Source: Cupriavidus pauculus | Lineage (GTDB): Bacteria > Pseudomonadota > Gammaproteobacteria > Burkholderiales > Burkholderiaceae | Assembly: GCF_022179805.1 (NCBI RefSeq) | Contig: NZ_BPUO01000013.1 | Span: forward strand, 88,270 to 152,269 | Length of the DNA stretch: 64,000 nt | Direction of reading: 5' to 3' | Shown here: piece by piece, positions 42,682 to 50,185 of the stretch | How positions within the stretch are numbered: the first letter of the stretch is position 1 | Layout of the letters: each line of letters opens with the position of its first letter | Notes under the pieces: model-generated | Told to the model about the DNA's origin: nothing | What the model saw: the letters and a program-made list of their open reading frames with translations, nothing else | Database searches by the model: none | Translations under genes and position numbers: made by a program

Positions 42682-44716
42682 GTCTGCCCTCGTCCATCCC
42701 GCCACCAGTCCTTTCGCCAATCAACCCGTCAAGCTGATGGCCGATGCCATCCGCGTGCTTGCCATGGATGCCGTCCAGCAGGCCAACTCTGGTCACCCCG
42801 GCGCGCCGATGGGTATGGCGGATATCGCCGTGGCGTTGTGGGGACGGCACCTGAAGCATAACCCGGTCAATCCGCACTGGGCTGACCGCGATCGCTTCGT
42901 GCTGTCTAACGGCCACGGATCGATGCTGATTTATGCCTTGTTGCATCTGACCGGCTACGACCTGCCCGTGGAAGAGCTGCGCAACTTCCGCCAGCTGCAC
43001 AGCAAGACCGCCGGCCACCCGGAATACGGCATCACCCCGGGCGTGGAAACCACCACCGGCCCGCTGGGCCAGGGCATTACCAACGCGGTGGGCATGGCAC
43101 TGGCCGAACGCCTGCTGGGCGAGGAATTCAACCGCCCCGGCTTCGACATCGTCAACCACCACACCTATGTGTTCATGGGCGACGGCTGCCTGATGGAAGG
43201 CATCAGCCACGAAGCCTGCTCGCTGGCCGGCACGCTGAAGCTGAACAAGCTGATCGCGATGTGGGACGACAACGGCATCTCGATCGACGGCGACGTCGTG
43301 CACTGGTTTGCCGATGACACCCCGAAGCGTTTCGAGTCCTATGGCTGGAACGTGATCCGCGGCGTGGACGGCCACGACGCGGTGGCGGTGGACAACGCCA
43401 TCACGCAGGCCAAGGCCAGCGACAAGCCCACGCTGATCTGCTGCCGCACGATCATCGGCAAGGGCGCGCCGAACAAGGAAGGTGGCCACGACGTGCACGG
43501 CGCCCCGCTGGGTGGCGCCGAAGTACTGGCCACGCGCGAGGCGCTGGGCTGGGCCCACGCCCCGTTCGAACTGCCGCAGGACGTGTACACGGCCTGGAAC
43601 GCCAAGGCCACCGGCGGCGCGCTGGAAAAGGCCTGGGACGCGCTGTTCGACGCCTATGCCGAAGTGCATCCGTATGAAGCCGGCGAATTCAAGCGCCGCA
43701 TGCGCGGCGAACTGCCGGGCTCGTTTGACGCCGCCGTGGACGCGTTCATCGCCAAGTGCGAAGAGAAGGCCGAAACGATCGCCACGCGCAAGGCCAGCCA
43801 GAACACCATCGAGGCGTTCGCGCCGGTGCTGCCTGAATTCCTGGGCGGCTCGGCCGACCTGACCGGCTCGAACCTGACCAACTGGTCGGGCACCAAGGCC
43901 GTGCGTGTGGATGCCTGGGGCAACCACATCAACTACGGCGTGCGCGAATTCGGCATGAGCGCCATCATGAACGGCATCACGCTGCATGGCGGCTACGTGC
44001 CGTACGGCGCCACGTTCCTGACGTTCTCGGACTACAGCCGCAATGCGCTGCGCATGGCCGCGCTGATGAAGATCCGCACGCTGTTCGTGTTCACGCACGA
44101 TTCGATTGGCCTGGGCGAAGACGGCCCGACGCACCAGTCGATCGAGCACGTGGCCAGCCTGCGCCTGATTCCGAACATGGATGTCTGGCGTACCGCCGAC
44201 ACGACCGAAACCGCCGTGGCCTGGGCCGAGTCGATCCGCCGCGAGGACGGCCCGAGCTGCCTGATCTTCAGCCGCCAGAACCTGCCGTTCCAGAAGCGTG
44301 ACGACGCCACGCGCGCCAATATTGCTCGCGGCGGCTACGTGCTGCGCGATGCGAAGAACCCGCGCACCAAGCGTCCGGACGCCGTGATCCTGGCCACCGG
44401 CTCGGAAGTGGGCCTGGCCGTTGGCGCGGCCGACGCGCTGGCCGCCGAAGGCGTGCATGTGCGCGTGGTGTCCGTGCCTGCCACGACCGTCTTCGACAAG
44501 CAGGACGCCGCCTACAAGGCCAGCGTGCTGCCGGCCGGCGTGCCGCGCATCGCCGTGGAAGCGGGCGTGACCGATTTCTGGTGGAAGTACCAGGTCCAGG
44601 CAGTGGTCGGCATCGACACGTTCGGCGAATCGGCTCCGGCTGGCGTGCTGTTCAAGCACTTCGGCTTCACCGTGGAAAACGTGGCCGACACCGTGCGCGC
44701 CACGCTCGCCCAGTAA
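42680..44716 (+). CDS. tktA: Transketolase
   Basis: 678 residues. GHPGAPMGMADIAVALWG, the thiamine diphosphate motif GDGCLMEGISHEACSLAG...NKLIAMWDDN, and FVFTHDSIGLGEDGPTHQSIEH define the enzyme. It moves two-carbon units in the pentose phosphate and, in Cupriavidus, Calvin cycles; this copy lies next to gapA and has no other Calvin genes nearby, so it is likely the housekeeping copy. A 10-bp hairpin separates it from gapA. Confidence 0.97.
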   Translation: MSALVHPATSPFANQPVKLMADAIRVLAMDAVQQANSGHPGAPMGMADIAVALWGRHLKHNPVNPHWADRDRFVLSNGHGSMLIYALLHLTGYDLPVEELRNFRQLHSKTAGHPEYGITPGVETTTGPLGQGITNAVGMALAERLLGEEFNRPGFDIVNHHTYVFMGDGCLMEGISHEACSLAGTLKLNKLIAMWDDNGISIDGDVVHWFADDTPKRFESYGWNVIRGVDGHDAVAVDNAITQAKASDKPTLICCRTIIGKGAPNKEGGHDVHGAPLGGAEVLATREALGWAHAPFELPQDVYTAWNAKATGGALEKAWDALFDAYAEVHPYEAGEFKRRMRGELPGSFDAAVDAFIAKCEEKAETIATRKASQNTIEAFAPVLPEFLGGSADLTGSNLTNWSGTKAVRVDAWGNHINYGVREFGMSAIMNGITLHGGYVPYGATFLTFSDYSRNALRMAALMKIRTLFVFTHDSIGLGEDGPTHQSIEHVASLRLIPNMDVWRTADTTETAVAWAESIRREDGPSCLIFSRQNLPFQKRDDATRANIARGGYVLRDAKNPRTKRPDAVILATGSEVGLAVGAADALAAEGVHVRVVSVPATTVFDKQDAAYKASVLPAGVPRIAVEAGVTDFWWKYQVQAVVGIDTFGESAPAGVLFKHFGFTVENVADTVRATLAQ

Positions 44717-44730
44717 ATTTCCGCCCGCGC

Positions 44731-44759
44731 GGTCAGCCGGTGCGATGCGCCGGCTGACC
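44731..44759 (+). other. Hairpin in the tktA-gapA gap
   Basis: Perfect 10-bp stem GGTCAGCCGG / CCGGCTGACC around a 9-base loop, 14 bases after the tktA stop. No T-run follows, so it is more likely an mRNA processing or stability element than a terminator. Confidence 0.55.
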
Positions 44760-44803
44760 GGCGCGAGCCACCGGCTTCATCGATTGCACTCTAGGAGATA
44801 GAC

Positions 44804-45802
44804 ATGACCATCAAGATCGGCATCAACGGCTTTGGCCGTATCGGACGCATGGTGTTCCGCGCCGCCGCCGCGAACTTCAAGGACATTGAAGTCGTCGCCA
44901 TCAATGACCTGCTGGAGCCGGACTACCTGGCTTACATGCTGAAGTACGACTCGGTGCATGGCCGCTTCGATGGCGAAGTGTCGGTGGACGGCAACACGCT
45001 GGTCGTGAACGGCAAGAAGATTCGCCTGACGGCCGTCAAGGATCCGTCCGAACTGAAGTGGGGCGAAGTTGGCGCCGACGTCGTCATCGAATCGACCGGC
45101 ATCTTCCTGACCAAGGAAGGTGCGCAGAAGCACATCGACGCAGGCGCCAAGAAGGTGATCATGTCGGCCCCGTCGAAGGACGACACCCCGATGTTCGTGT
45201 ACGGCGTGAACCACGAAACGTACAAGGGCGAAGCGATCATCTCGAACGCAAGCTGCACCACGAACTGCCTGGCCCCGGTGGCCAAGGTGCTGAACGACAA
45301 GTGGGGCATCAAGCGCGGCCTGATGACCACGGTGCACGCCGCCACGGCGACGCAGAAGACCGTCGACGGCCCGTCGAACAAGGACTGGCGCGGTGGCCGC
45401 GGCATCCTGGAAAACATCATCCCGTCGTCGACTGGCGCCGCCAAGGCCGTGGGCGTGGTGATTCCGCAGCTGAACAAGAAGCTGACGGGCATGTCGTTCC
45501 GCGTGCCGACCTCGGATGTGTCGGTGGTCGACCTGACCGTCGAGCTGGAAAACCCGGCCAAGTACGAGGAAATCTGCGCCGAGATGAAGGCACAGAGCCA
45601 GGGCGCGCTGAAGGGCGTGCTGGGTTACACCGAAGACAAGGTTGTGGCCACGGACTTCCGCGGCGATGCCCGCACCTCGATTTTCGACGCTGAAGCCGGC
45701 ATCGCGCTGGACGGCACGTTCATCAAGGTCGTGAGCTGGTACGACAACGAATGGGGTTACTCGAACAAGTGCCTGGAAATGGCACGTGTCGTGGCCAAGT
45801 AA
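44804..45802 (+). CDS. gapA: Glyceraldehyde-3-phosphate dehydrogenase
   Basis: 332 residues. The catalytic Cys151 is in NASCTTNCLAP, the partner His is in the TTVHAATATQKTVDGPS region, and INGFGRIGRMVFRA is the NAD loop. LEPDYLAYMLKYDSVHG is normal for phosphorylating GAPDH. The residue after the second strand is Asn-Asp (VVAINDLL), which favours NAD. It has a close ribosome site (AGGAGA) and ends in a strong terminator; it may be cotranscribed with tktA. Confidence 0.97.
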   Translation: MTIKIGINGFGRIGRMVFRAAAANFKDIEVVAINDLLEPDYLAYMLKYDSVHGRFDGEVSVDGNTLVVNGKKIRLTAVKDPSELKWGEVGADVVIESTGIFLTKEGAQKHIDAGAKKVIMSAPSKDDTPMFVYGVNHETYKGEAIISNASCTTNCLAPVAKVLNDKWGIKRGLMTTVHAATATQKTVDGPSNKDWRGGRGILENIIPSSTGAAKAVGVVIPQLNKKLTGMSFRVPTSDVSVVDLTVELENPAKYEEICAEMKAQSQGALKGVLGYTEDKVVATDFRGDARTSIFDAEAGIALDGTFIKVVSWYDNEWGYSNKCLEMARVVAK

Positions 45803-45820
45803 TTGGCAACTGCCTCATGA

Positions 45821-45847
45821 AAAACGCGCCTTCGGGCGCGTTTTTTT
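45821..45847 (+). terminator. Intrinsic terminator after gapA
   Basis: Stem AAAACGCGCC / GGCGCGTTTT with a TTCG tetraloop and a seven-T tract, 19 bases after the gapA stop. It also faces the convergent flavin reductase gene. Confidence 0.92.
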
Positions 45848-45865
45848 ATTGCTGCCGGGCGAGAT

Positions 45866-46462
45866 TCACGGCGAAAGCGGCTTGGCGTCGACCGCATCAC
45901 CATCCACCAGAAAATGCCCACCGGCCACGTGATGTATCGTGCGCAATTCGTCGTGCCCGGTGAAATGCCAGCGGCCTTCGCTGAATACGCGGCTGTCGGC
46001 ATGGGCGGCCACGACTTCGCCGAGGAACAGGTCATAGCCGGCCTGGATGCCTGGCTCGGGCAGCAGCCGGCATTCCAGCCACGCGGCGCAGCCTTCGAGC
46101 AATGGCGCGCCCACTACACTGCCGGCGAACGTCTGCAGGCCGTAAGCCGCGAACTTGTCGATGCCTTGCTGTTCCAGCATCGTCAGGCCGGAACTGGAGC
46201 CGAGCGCCTGGGTGATGTCCACCTGGCTGACCGTCGGCACATGCAGTGCAAACTCGCCGCTGGCTTCGAGCAGTTGACGCGTCCAGGTAGCTTTGTCCAG
46301 CACAACGGCCACCTTGGGCGGGGCAAAATCGAGTGGCATGGCCCAGGCGGCGGCCATGATGTTGCGCTGGCCGTCATGGGCGGCGCTGACCAGCACGGTA
46401 GGGCCATGATTGAGCAACCGATAGGCCTTGGAGAGATCGACGGGGAGACGCGGGGAAGTCAT
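45866..46462 (-). CDS. Flavin reductase-family (FMN-binding split-barrel) protein
   Basis: 198 residues from the ATG at 46462. LLNHGPTVLVSAAHDGQRNIMAAAWAMPLDFAPPKVAVVLD is the flavin-binding N-terminal part of the family, and WLECRLLPEPGIQAGYDLFLGEVVAAHAD the dimer strand region. It probably reduces FMN or binds it as a cofactor. It is divergent from a LysR gene across 293 bases that hold a long inverted repeat, so that regulator may control it. Confidence 0.9.
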   Translation of the reverse strand: MTSPRLPVDLSKAYRLLNHGPTVLVSAAHDGQRNIMAAAWAMPLDFAPPKVAVVLDKATWTRQLLEASGEFALHVPTVSQVDITQALGSSSGLTMLEQQGIDKFAAYGLQTFAGSVVGAPLLEGCAAWLECRLLPEPGIQAGYDLFLGEVVAAHADSRVFSEGRWHFTGHDELRTIHHVAGGHFLVDGDAVDAKPLSP

Positions 46463-46562
46463 GATGCGAGTCCGAAATTTCTGAGGTAATGTGCGCGGGC
46501 GCAAGACAGGATCAGGCCCTTATGCGTCAATATAGCGACCTCTCTGCGCGTGAGGGCTTCGC

Positions 46563-46596
46563 TTTTTGACATTATCTGTCTCTAAGTTGTCAAAAA
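46563..46596. promoter_or_regulatory. Candidate operator between flavin reductase and LysR genes
   Basis: Perfect 9-bp arms TTTTTGACA (46563-46571) and TGTCAAAAA (46588-46596), 16 bases apart, in the AT-rich part of the divergent intergenic region. The position suits a LysR-type or other dimeric regulator. Confidence 0.5.
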
Positions 46597-46755
46597 TGCG
46601 CTGATTTCCAATTCTCGTAGTGCAAGAAATGCTGAATTTGCTTTTCCCTGCCGATTTTTTCTCTTACACTCGGAAGAATCTGTTGATATCTGATGTGCAG
46701 CCAGTGAAAGTGGTGGGGCCATCGAAGCACGAGACATAACAAACCGGGCCTGATC

Positions 46756-47769
46756 ATGGTGAACGTGGATACCAAGCTGCTCGTGATTTTTACCGAGCTG
46801 CTTAGCAAGCGGAACGCCACTTATGTGGCGGAAAAGATGCATATGACCGCCCCGGCGGTCTCGCACTCGCTTGGGCGCCTGCGCGAAATCTTCGACGATC
46901 CTCTTTTCATTCGCGTGCCGCACGGCTTGACGCCGACGCCGCGCGCGCTTGAACTGGGCCCGAAGATCCGCGACATGCTCGATCTCTGGTCGTCGATCAA
47001 TGAGGGCGATGCGGACAATTTTGACCCCGCCATTGCCACCGGTACGCTCAGTATCGGTTTTGCGGCTGAACTCGGCGATACGGTTTTCAACCGTTTTATC
47101 CTGCGTATCAAGCAACTCGCTCCCGATCTGCATATTCGCCTGGTCGAATCGCATTCCTGGGAAAGTGACGTAGCGTCGATGCGCGCCAACGAGCTGGACC
47201 TGGCATTCTCGCCGTTCCCGACACGCCATCCGGAAATCGTCGAGGAAATGGTGACGTCGCTGAACCTGTGGGTGTGCGCACGCAAGAGTCATCCTTTGCT
47301 CAAGGAAGAGTGCACGCTGGAGCAGTACCTCGATTGCAGCCATATCTTCATGGCGCACTCCGGTGGCTCGGGGCGTCCCGCGCCGGCGCTGATTCCGCTG
47401 GACTACGCGCTGCAGCAACGCGGCTTGAAGCGGAATGCAACCCTGACGGTGCATTCCTGGCGTGCCCAGGCCGAACTGGCCGCGCAAACCGACATGATCT
47501 TCACGGTCAACGCGCTGACCAAGGACATGGCGTGCGAGACCTACGGCCTCAAGGCCTACCCGCTGCCGGCCGAGTTGAACACGACGCTGGGCCTGAACAT
47601 GTTCTGGCACCGCAGCCGCAACACGCATCCGATGCTGGTATGGGCACGTAACTTGTTTCGCCAGGTGGTTGGAGAGTTCGTAGGCCTGGACAAGGTGGCC
47701 GCATCGCGCAATCTGCGCGTGGTGACCGAATCGGCCGAAGCCGAACAGGACGACCTGCCGCAGGAATAA
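46756..47769 (+). CDS. LysR-family transcriptional regulator
   Basis: 337 residues. The DNA-binding domain MVNVDTKLLVIFTELLSKRNATYVAEKMHMTAPAVSHSLGRLREIF is of the NodD/LeuO-like subtype (two-residue spacing RNATYVAEKM). The effector domain follows from residue 90. It has a C-terminal extension (VVTESAEAEQDDLPQE) rich in acid residues. It is divergent from the flavin reductase gene and ends in a hairpin terminator. The effector is unknown. Confidence 0.9.
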   Translation: MVNVDTKLLVIFTELLSKRNATYVAEKMHMTAPAVSHSLGRLREIFDDPLFIRVPHGLTPTPRALELGPKIRDMLDLWSSINEGDADNFDPAIATGTLSIGFAAELGDTVFNRFILRIKQLAPDLHIRLVESHSWESDVASMRANELDLAFSPFPTRHPEIVEEMVTSLNLWVCARKSHPLLKEECTLEQYLDCSHIFMAHSGGSGRPAPALIPLDYALQQRGLKRNATLTVHSWRAQAELAAQTDMIFTVNALTKDMACETYGLKAYPLPAELNTTLGLNMFWHRSRNTHPMLVWARNLFRQVVGEFVGLDKVAASRNLRVVTESAEAEQDDLPQE

Positions 47770-47796
47770 GCGGGCAGAGCGTTAGAAACAGTTCGA

Positions 47797-47825
47797 AAAA
47801 AACCGGCGCCTGGCGCCGGTTTTTT
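47797..47825. terminator. Bidirectional terminator between lysR and fur
   Basis: A 10-bp stem AACCGGCGCC-T-GGCGCCGGTT, flanked by A- and T-tracts. It serves the lysR gene on the plus strand and possibly fur on the minus strand. Confidence 0.85.
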
Positions 47826-47876
47826 CTTGCTGCTTGGCTCACTGCTGGGGCGGGCGCGATGCCAGCCCAGCGCGGC

Positions 47877-48308
47877 TCATCGTTTTGGTCTGTGGGGACA
47901 GTCGTTCTTGGTGCAATTGCCGTACAGCGACAATGCGTGTTCCTGCAGTGCAAAGCCGCGCTCGCGCGCAATGCTTTGCTGGCGCTGCTCGATGTCGCCA
48001 TCGAAGAATTCCTCGACGCGACCGCAGTCCAGGCACACCAGGTGATCGTGGTGCTTGCCTTCGTTCAGTTCGAAAATGGCCTTGCCCGATTCGAAATTGT
48101 TGCGGGACAGCAAGCCCGCCTGTTCGAACTGGGTCAGGACGCGATAGACCGTGGCGAGGCCGATATCCATATGCTCGTTGAGCAGGATTCGGTAGACGTC
48201 TTCCGCGCTCAGGTGGCGCTGTTCGCTGGTCTGGAAGATTTCGAGAATCTTCAGGCGGGGGACGGTCGCCTTGAGGCCGATATTTTTGAGGTCCGCCGGA
48301 CTCGGCAT
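47877..48308 (-). CDS. fur: Ferric uptake regulator Fur
   Basis: 143 residues. The helix-turn-helix region LKATVPRLKILEIFQTSEQRHLSAEDVYRILL and GLATVYRVLTQFEQAGLL precede the metal domain with HHDHLVCLDCGRVEEFFD and a second CTKNDCPH near the end. It represses iron uptake genes such as the siderophore receptor in this window when iron-loaded. It is divergent from bamE, an arrangement also known in Pseudomonas and Xanthomonas as fur-omlA. Confidence 0.97.
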   Translation of the reverse strand: MPSPADLKNIGLKATVPRLKILEIFQTSEQRHLSAEDVYRILLNEHMDIGLATVYRVLTQFEQAGLLSRNNFESGKAIFELNEGKHHDHLVCLDCGRVEEFFDGDIEQRQQSIARERGFALQEHALSLYGNCTKNDCPHRPKR

Positions 48309-48509
48309 GGGCGTGACTCCCTAGAGTACAATGTCTGGATAGTTGAATCATAAGGGTTTTGGCGACAAAAGTCGCCCCGGTGCCATGGCGCCCGGACGCC
48401 ACCCGCAAGGTGGCGTACCCGCGATGCGCCTGGCCGTGCCAGACACCTCCGCCTATTGTGCGGTGCGTCGGTTTCGGCACAGAAACATTCCCGTCTGGAA
48501 GCGAGATAC

Positions 48510-49112
48510 ATGCGTTCATTCCGTTCGTCCGCCACGCGCCCGGCGCTGGTGTCATCCCTGCTGGCGGCCGCGCTGCTGGCCGGTGCGTGCTCGGCCTACG
48601 ACAGTACGTCGCGCAAGGTGGCCGAGGCCATCACGCCTTATCGCATCAATATCGTCCAGGGTAACTTCGTGTCTCGCGAGGCGGTTTCGCAACTGCGCGA
48701 AGGCATGACTCGCGACCAGGTGCGCTTCCTGCTGGGCACGCCGCTGCTGCAGGACGTCTTCCACGGCAATCGCTGGGATTACTACTTCTCGTTCCGCCGG
48801 GGCAGCACGCCGGTGGTGCAGTCGCGCAAGTTCACGGTGTTCTTTGATGGCGACACGCTGACGAAATGGCAGGGTGACGAGCTGCCGTCGGAATACGAGC
48901 TGATCGCCGAAATCGACGGCATGAAGGCCGCGCAGCGCAACCAGAAGCCGGGTATTGGCACGTCGAGCTCTTCCAGCACGCCGGCGCAGCCGGCTGCGGC
49001 CGCCTCGGCGCCGGAAGCTGCCCCCGCCGCAGAATCCCCGGCGCCCGCCGCTTCGGAACCCGCCGCCCAGACCCCGGCTCCGGGCGCCACGCCGGACAAA
49101 CCGGCGAGCTGA
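48510..49112 (+). CDS. bamE: Outer-membrane assembly factor BamE (SmpA/OmlA)
   Basis: 200 residues from the ATG at 48510. The signal ends in lipobox LLAGAC. The BamE domain shows YRINIVQGNFVSREAVSQLREGMTRDQVRFLLGTPLLQDVFHGNRWDYYF, the classic motif. After residue 150 a long Ala/Pro/Glu-rich tail follows, beyond the usual E. coli length of 113. It is an accessory lipoprotein of the Bam complex. Shared control region with fur. Confidence 0.95.
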   Translation: MRSFRSSATRPALVSSLLAAALLAGACSAYDSTSRKVAEAITPYRINIVQGNFVSREAVSQLREGMTRDQVRFLLGTPLLQDVFHGNRWDYYFSFRRGSTPVVQSRKFTVFFDGDTLTKWQGDELPSEYELIAEIDGMKAAQRNQKPGIGTSSSSSTPAQPAAAASAPEAAPAAESPAPAASEPAAQTPAPGATPDKPAS

Positions 49113-49206
49113 TCGCCATCGGGACCGGCATGCGCCGGTTGCCGCCCATCGCATCCATGCGCCCGGCCTGCCTGGCCGGGCAGCAGTCTTCCGATACCGC
49201 CACGCC

Positions 49207-50004
49207 ATGAAAATCGCCATCGCAGGTGCATCCGGCCGCATGGGCCGCATGCTGATCGAAACCGTCCTGAATACCGAAGGTGTCACGCTCGCGGGTGCGC
49301 TGGAGCATGCCTCGTCGCCCGCGCTGGGCCAGGACGCGGCCATGTTCCTGGGCCGCACCACCGGTATCCAGATCTCGGCCGATATCGACGCCGTGCTGGG
49401 CGCCGCTGATTGCCTGATCGACTTCACGCGGCCCGAGGGCACGCTGGCTCACCTGGAAGCCGCGAAGCGGCTGGGCAAGAAGATCGTGGTGGGCACCACC
49501 GGTTTCGACGCCGCGGGCAAGCAGGCGCTGGCCGATGCCGCCAAGTCGATCGGCGTGGTATTCGCATCGAATTTCAGCGTGGGCGTGAATGCCACGTTCA
49601 AGCTGCTCGAAGTGGCGGCAAAGCTGCTGTCGTCGGGCTACGACATCGAAGTCATCGAAGCGCATCACCGCCACAAGGTCGATGCGCCGTCTGGCACCGC
49701 CCTGACGATGGGCGAGGTGATCGCCAATGCGCTGGGCCGTAACCTCGACGATTGCGCTGTCTACGCGCGCGAAGGCCATACGGGCCCGCGCGATCCGAAT
49801 TCCATCGGCTTTGCCACCGTGCGCGGCGGCGATATCGTGGGCGACCATACGGTGATGTTCGCGGGCATCGGCGAGCGCATCGAGATCAGCCACAAGTCGT
49901 CGAGCCGCCAGTCGTACGCGGATGGCGCGGTGCGGGCCGCGAGGTTCCTGGCCGACAAGCCCAGCGGCATGTTCGACATGCAGGATGTGCTGGGACTGAA
50001 GTAA
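49207..50004 (+). CDS. dapB: 4-hydroxy-tetrahydrodipicolinate reductase DapB
   Basis: 265 residues from the ATG at 49207. The nucleotide loop IAGASGRMGRMLIE, the catalytic HHRHKVDAPSGTAL and the substrate-region GHTGPRDPNSIGFATVRGG are all present. It reduces the cyclic intermediate to tetrahydrodipicolinate for DAP and lysine. It sits downstream of bamE with 94 bases between and upstream of leuS, a conserved block. Confidence 0.97.
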   Translation: MKIAIAGASGRMGRMLIETVLNTEGVTLAGALEHASSPALGQDAAMFLGRTTGIQISADIDAVLGAADCLIDFTRPEGTLAHLEAAKRLGKKIVVGTTGFDAAGKQALADAAKSIGVVFASNFSVGVNATFKLLEVAAKLLSSGYDIEVIEAHHRHKVDAPSGTALTMGEVIANALGRNLDDCAVYAREGHTGPRDPNSIGFATVRGGDIVGDHTVMFAGIGERIEISHKSSSRQSYADGAVRAARFLADKPSGMFDMQDVLGLK

Positions 50005-50096
50005 CCCGGCCGATCATGAGCAATGCGGCTCGCCTCGGCGGGCCGTTTCCGACTTTGCGTACGCCGTGACGGCCCGGTTCCATGGCCCGCCACGGT

Positions 50097-50102
50097 TATA
50101 AT
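50097..50102 (+). promoter_or_regulatory. Candidate -10 box for leuS
   Basis: A perfect TATAAT lies 83 bases before the leuS ATG. No convincing -35 hexamer stands at 16-18 bases, so the call is weak. Confidence 0.35.
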
Positions 50103-50185
50103 CGCTTCTTTCGCAATCCGATCCCCTCGGCCGCACGGCGCGCCAGTCGCCGCGCGTGCCCGCTGTCCAGAACGTCGTCCCGACC

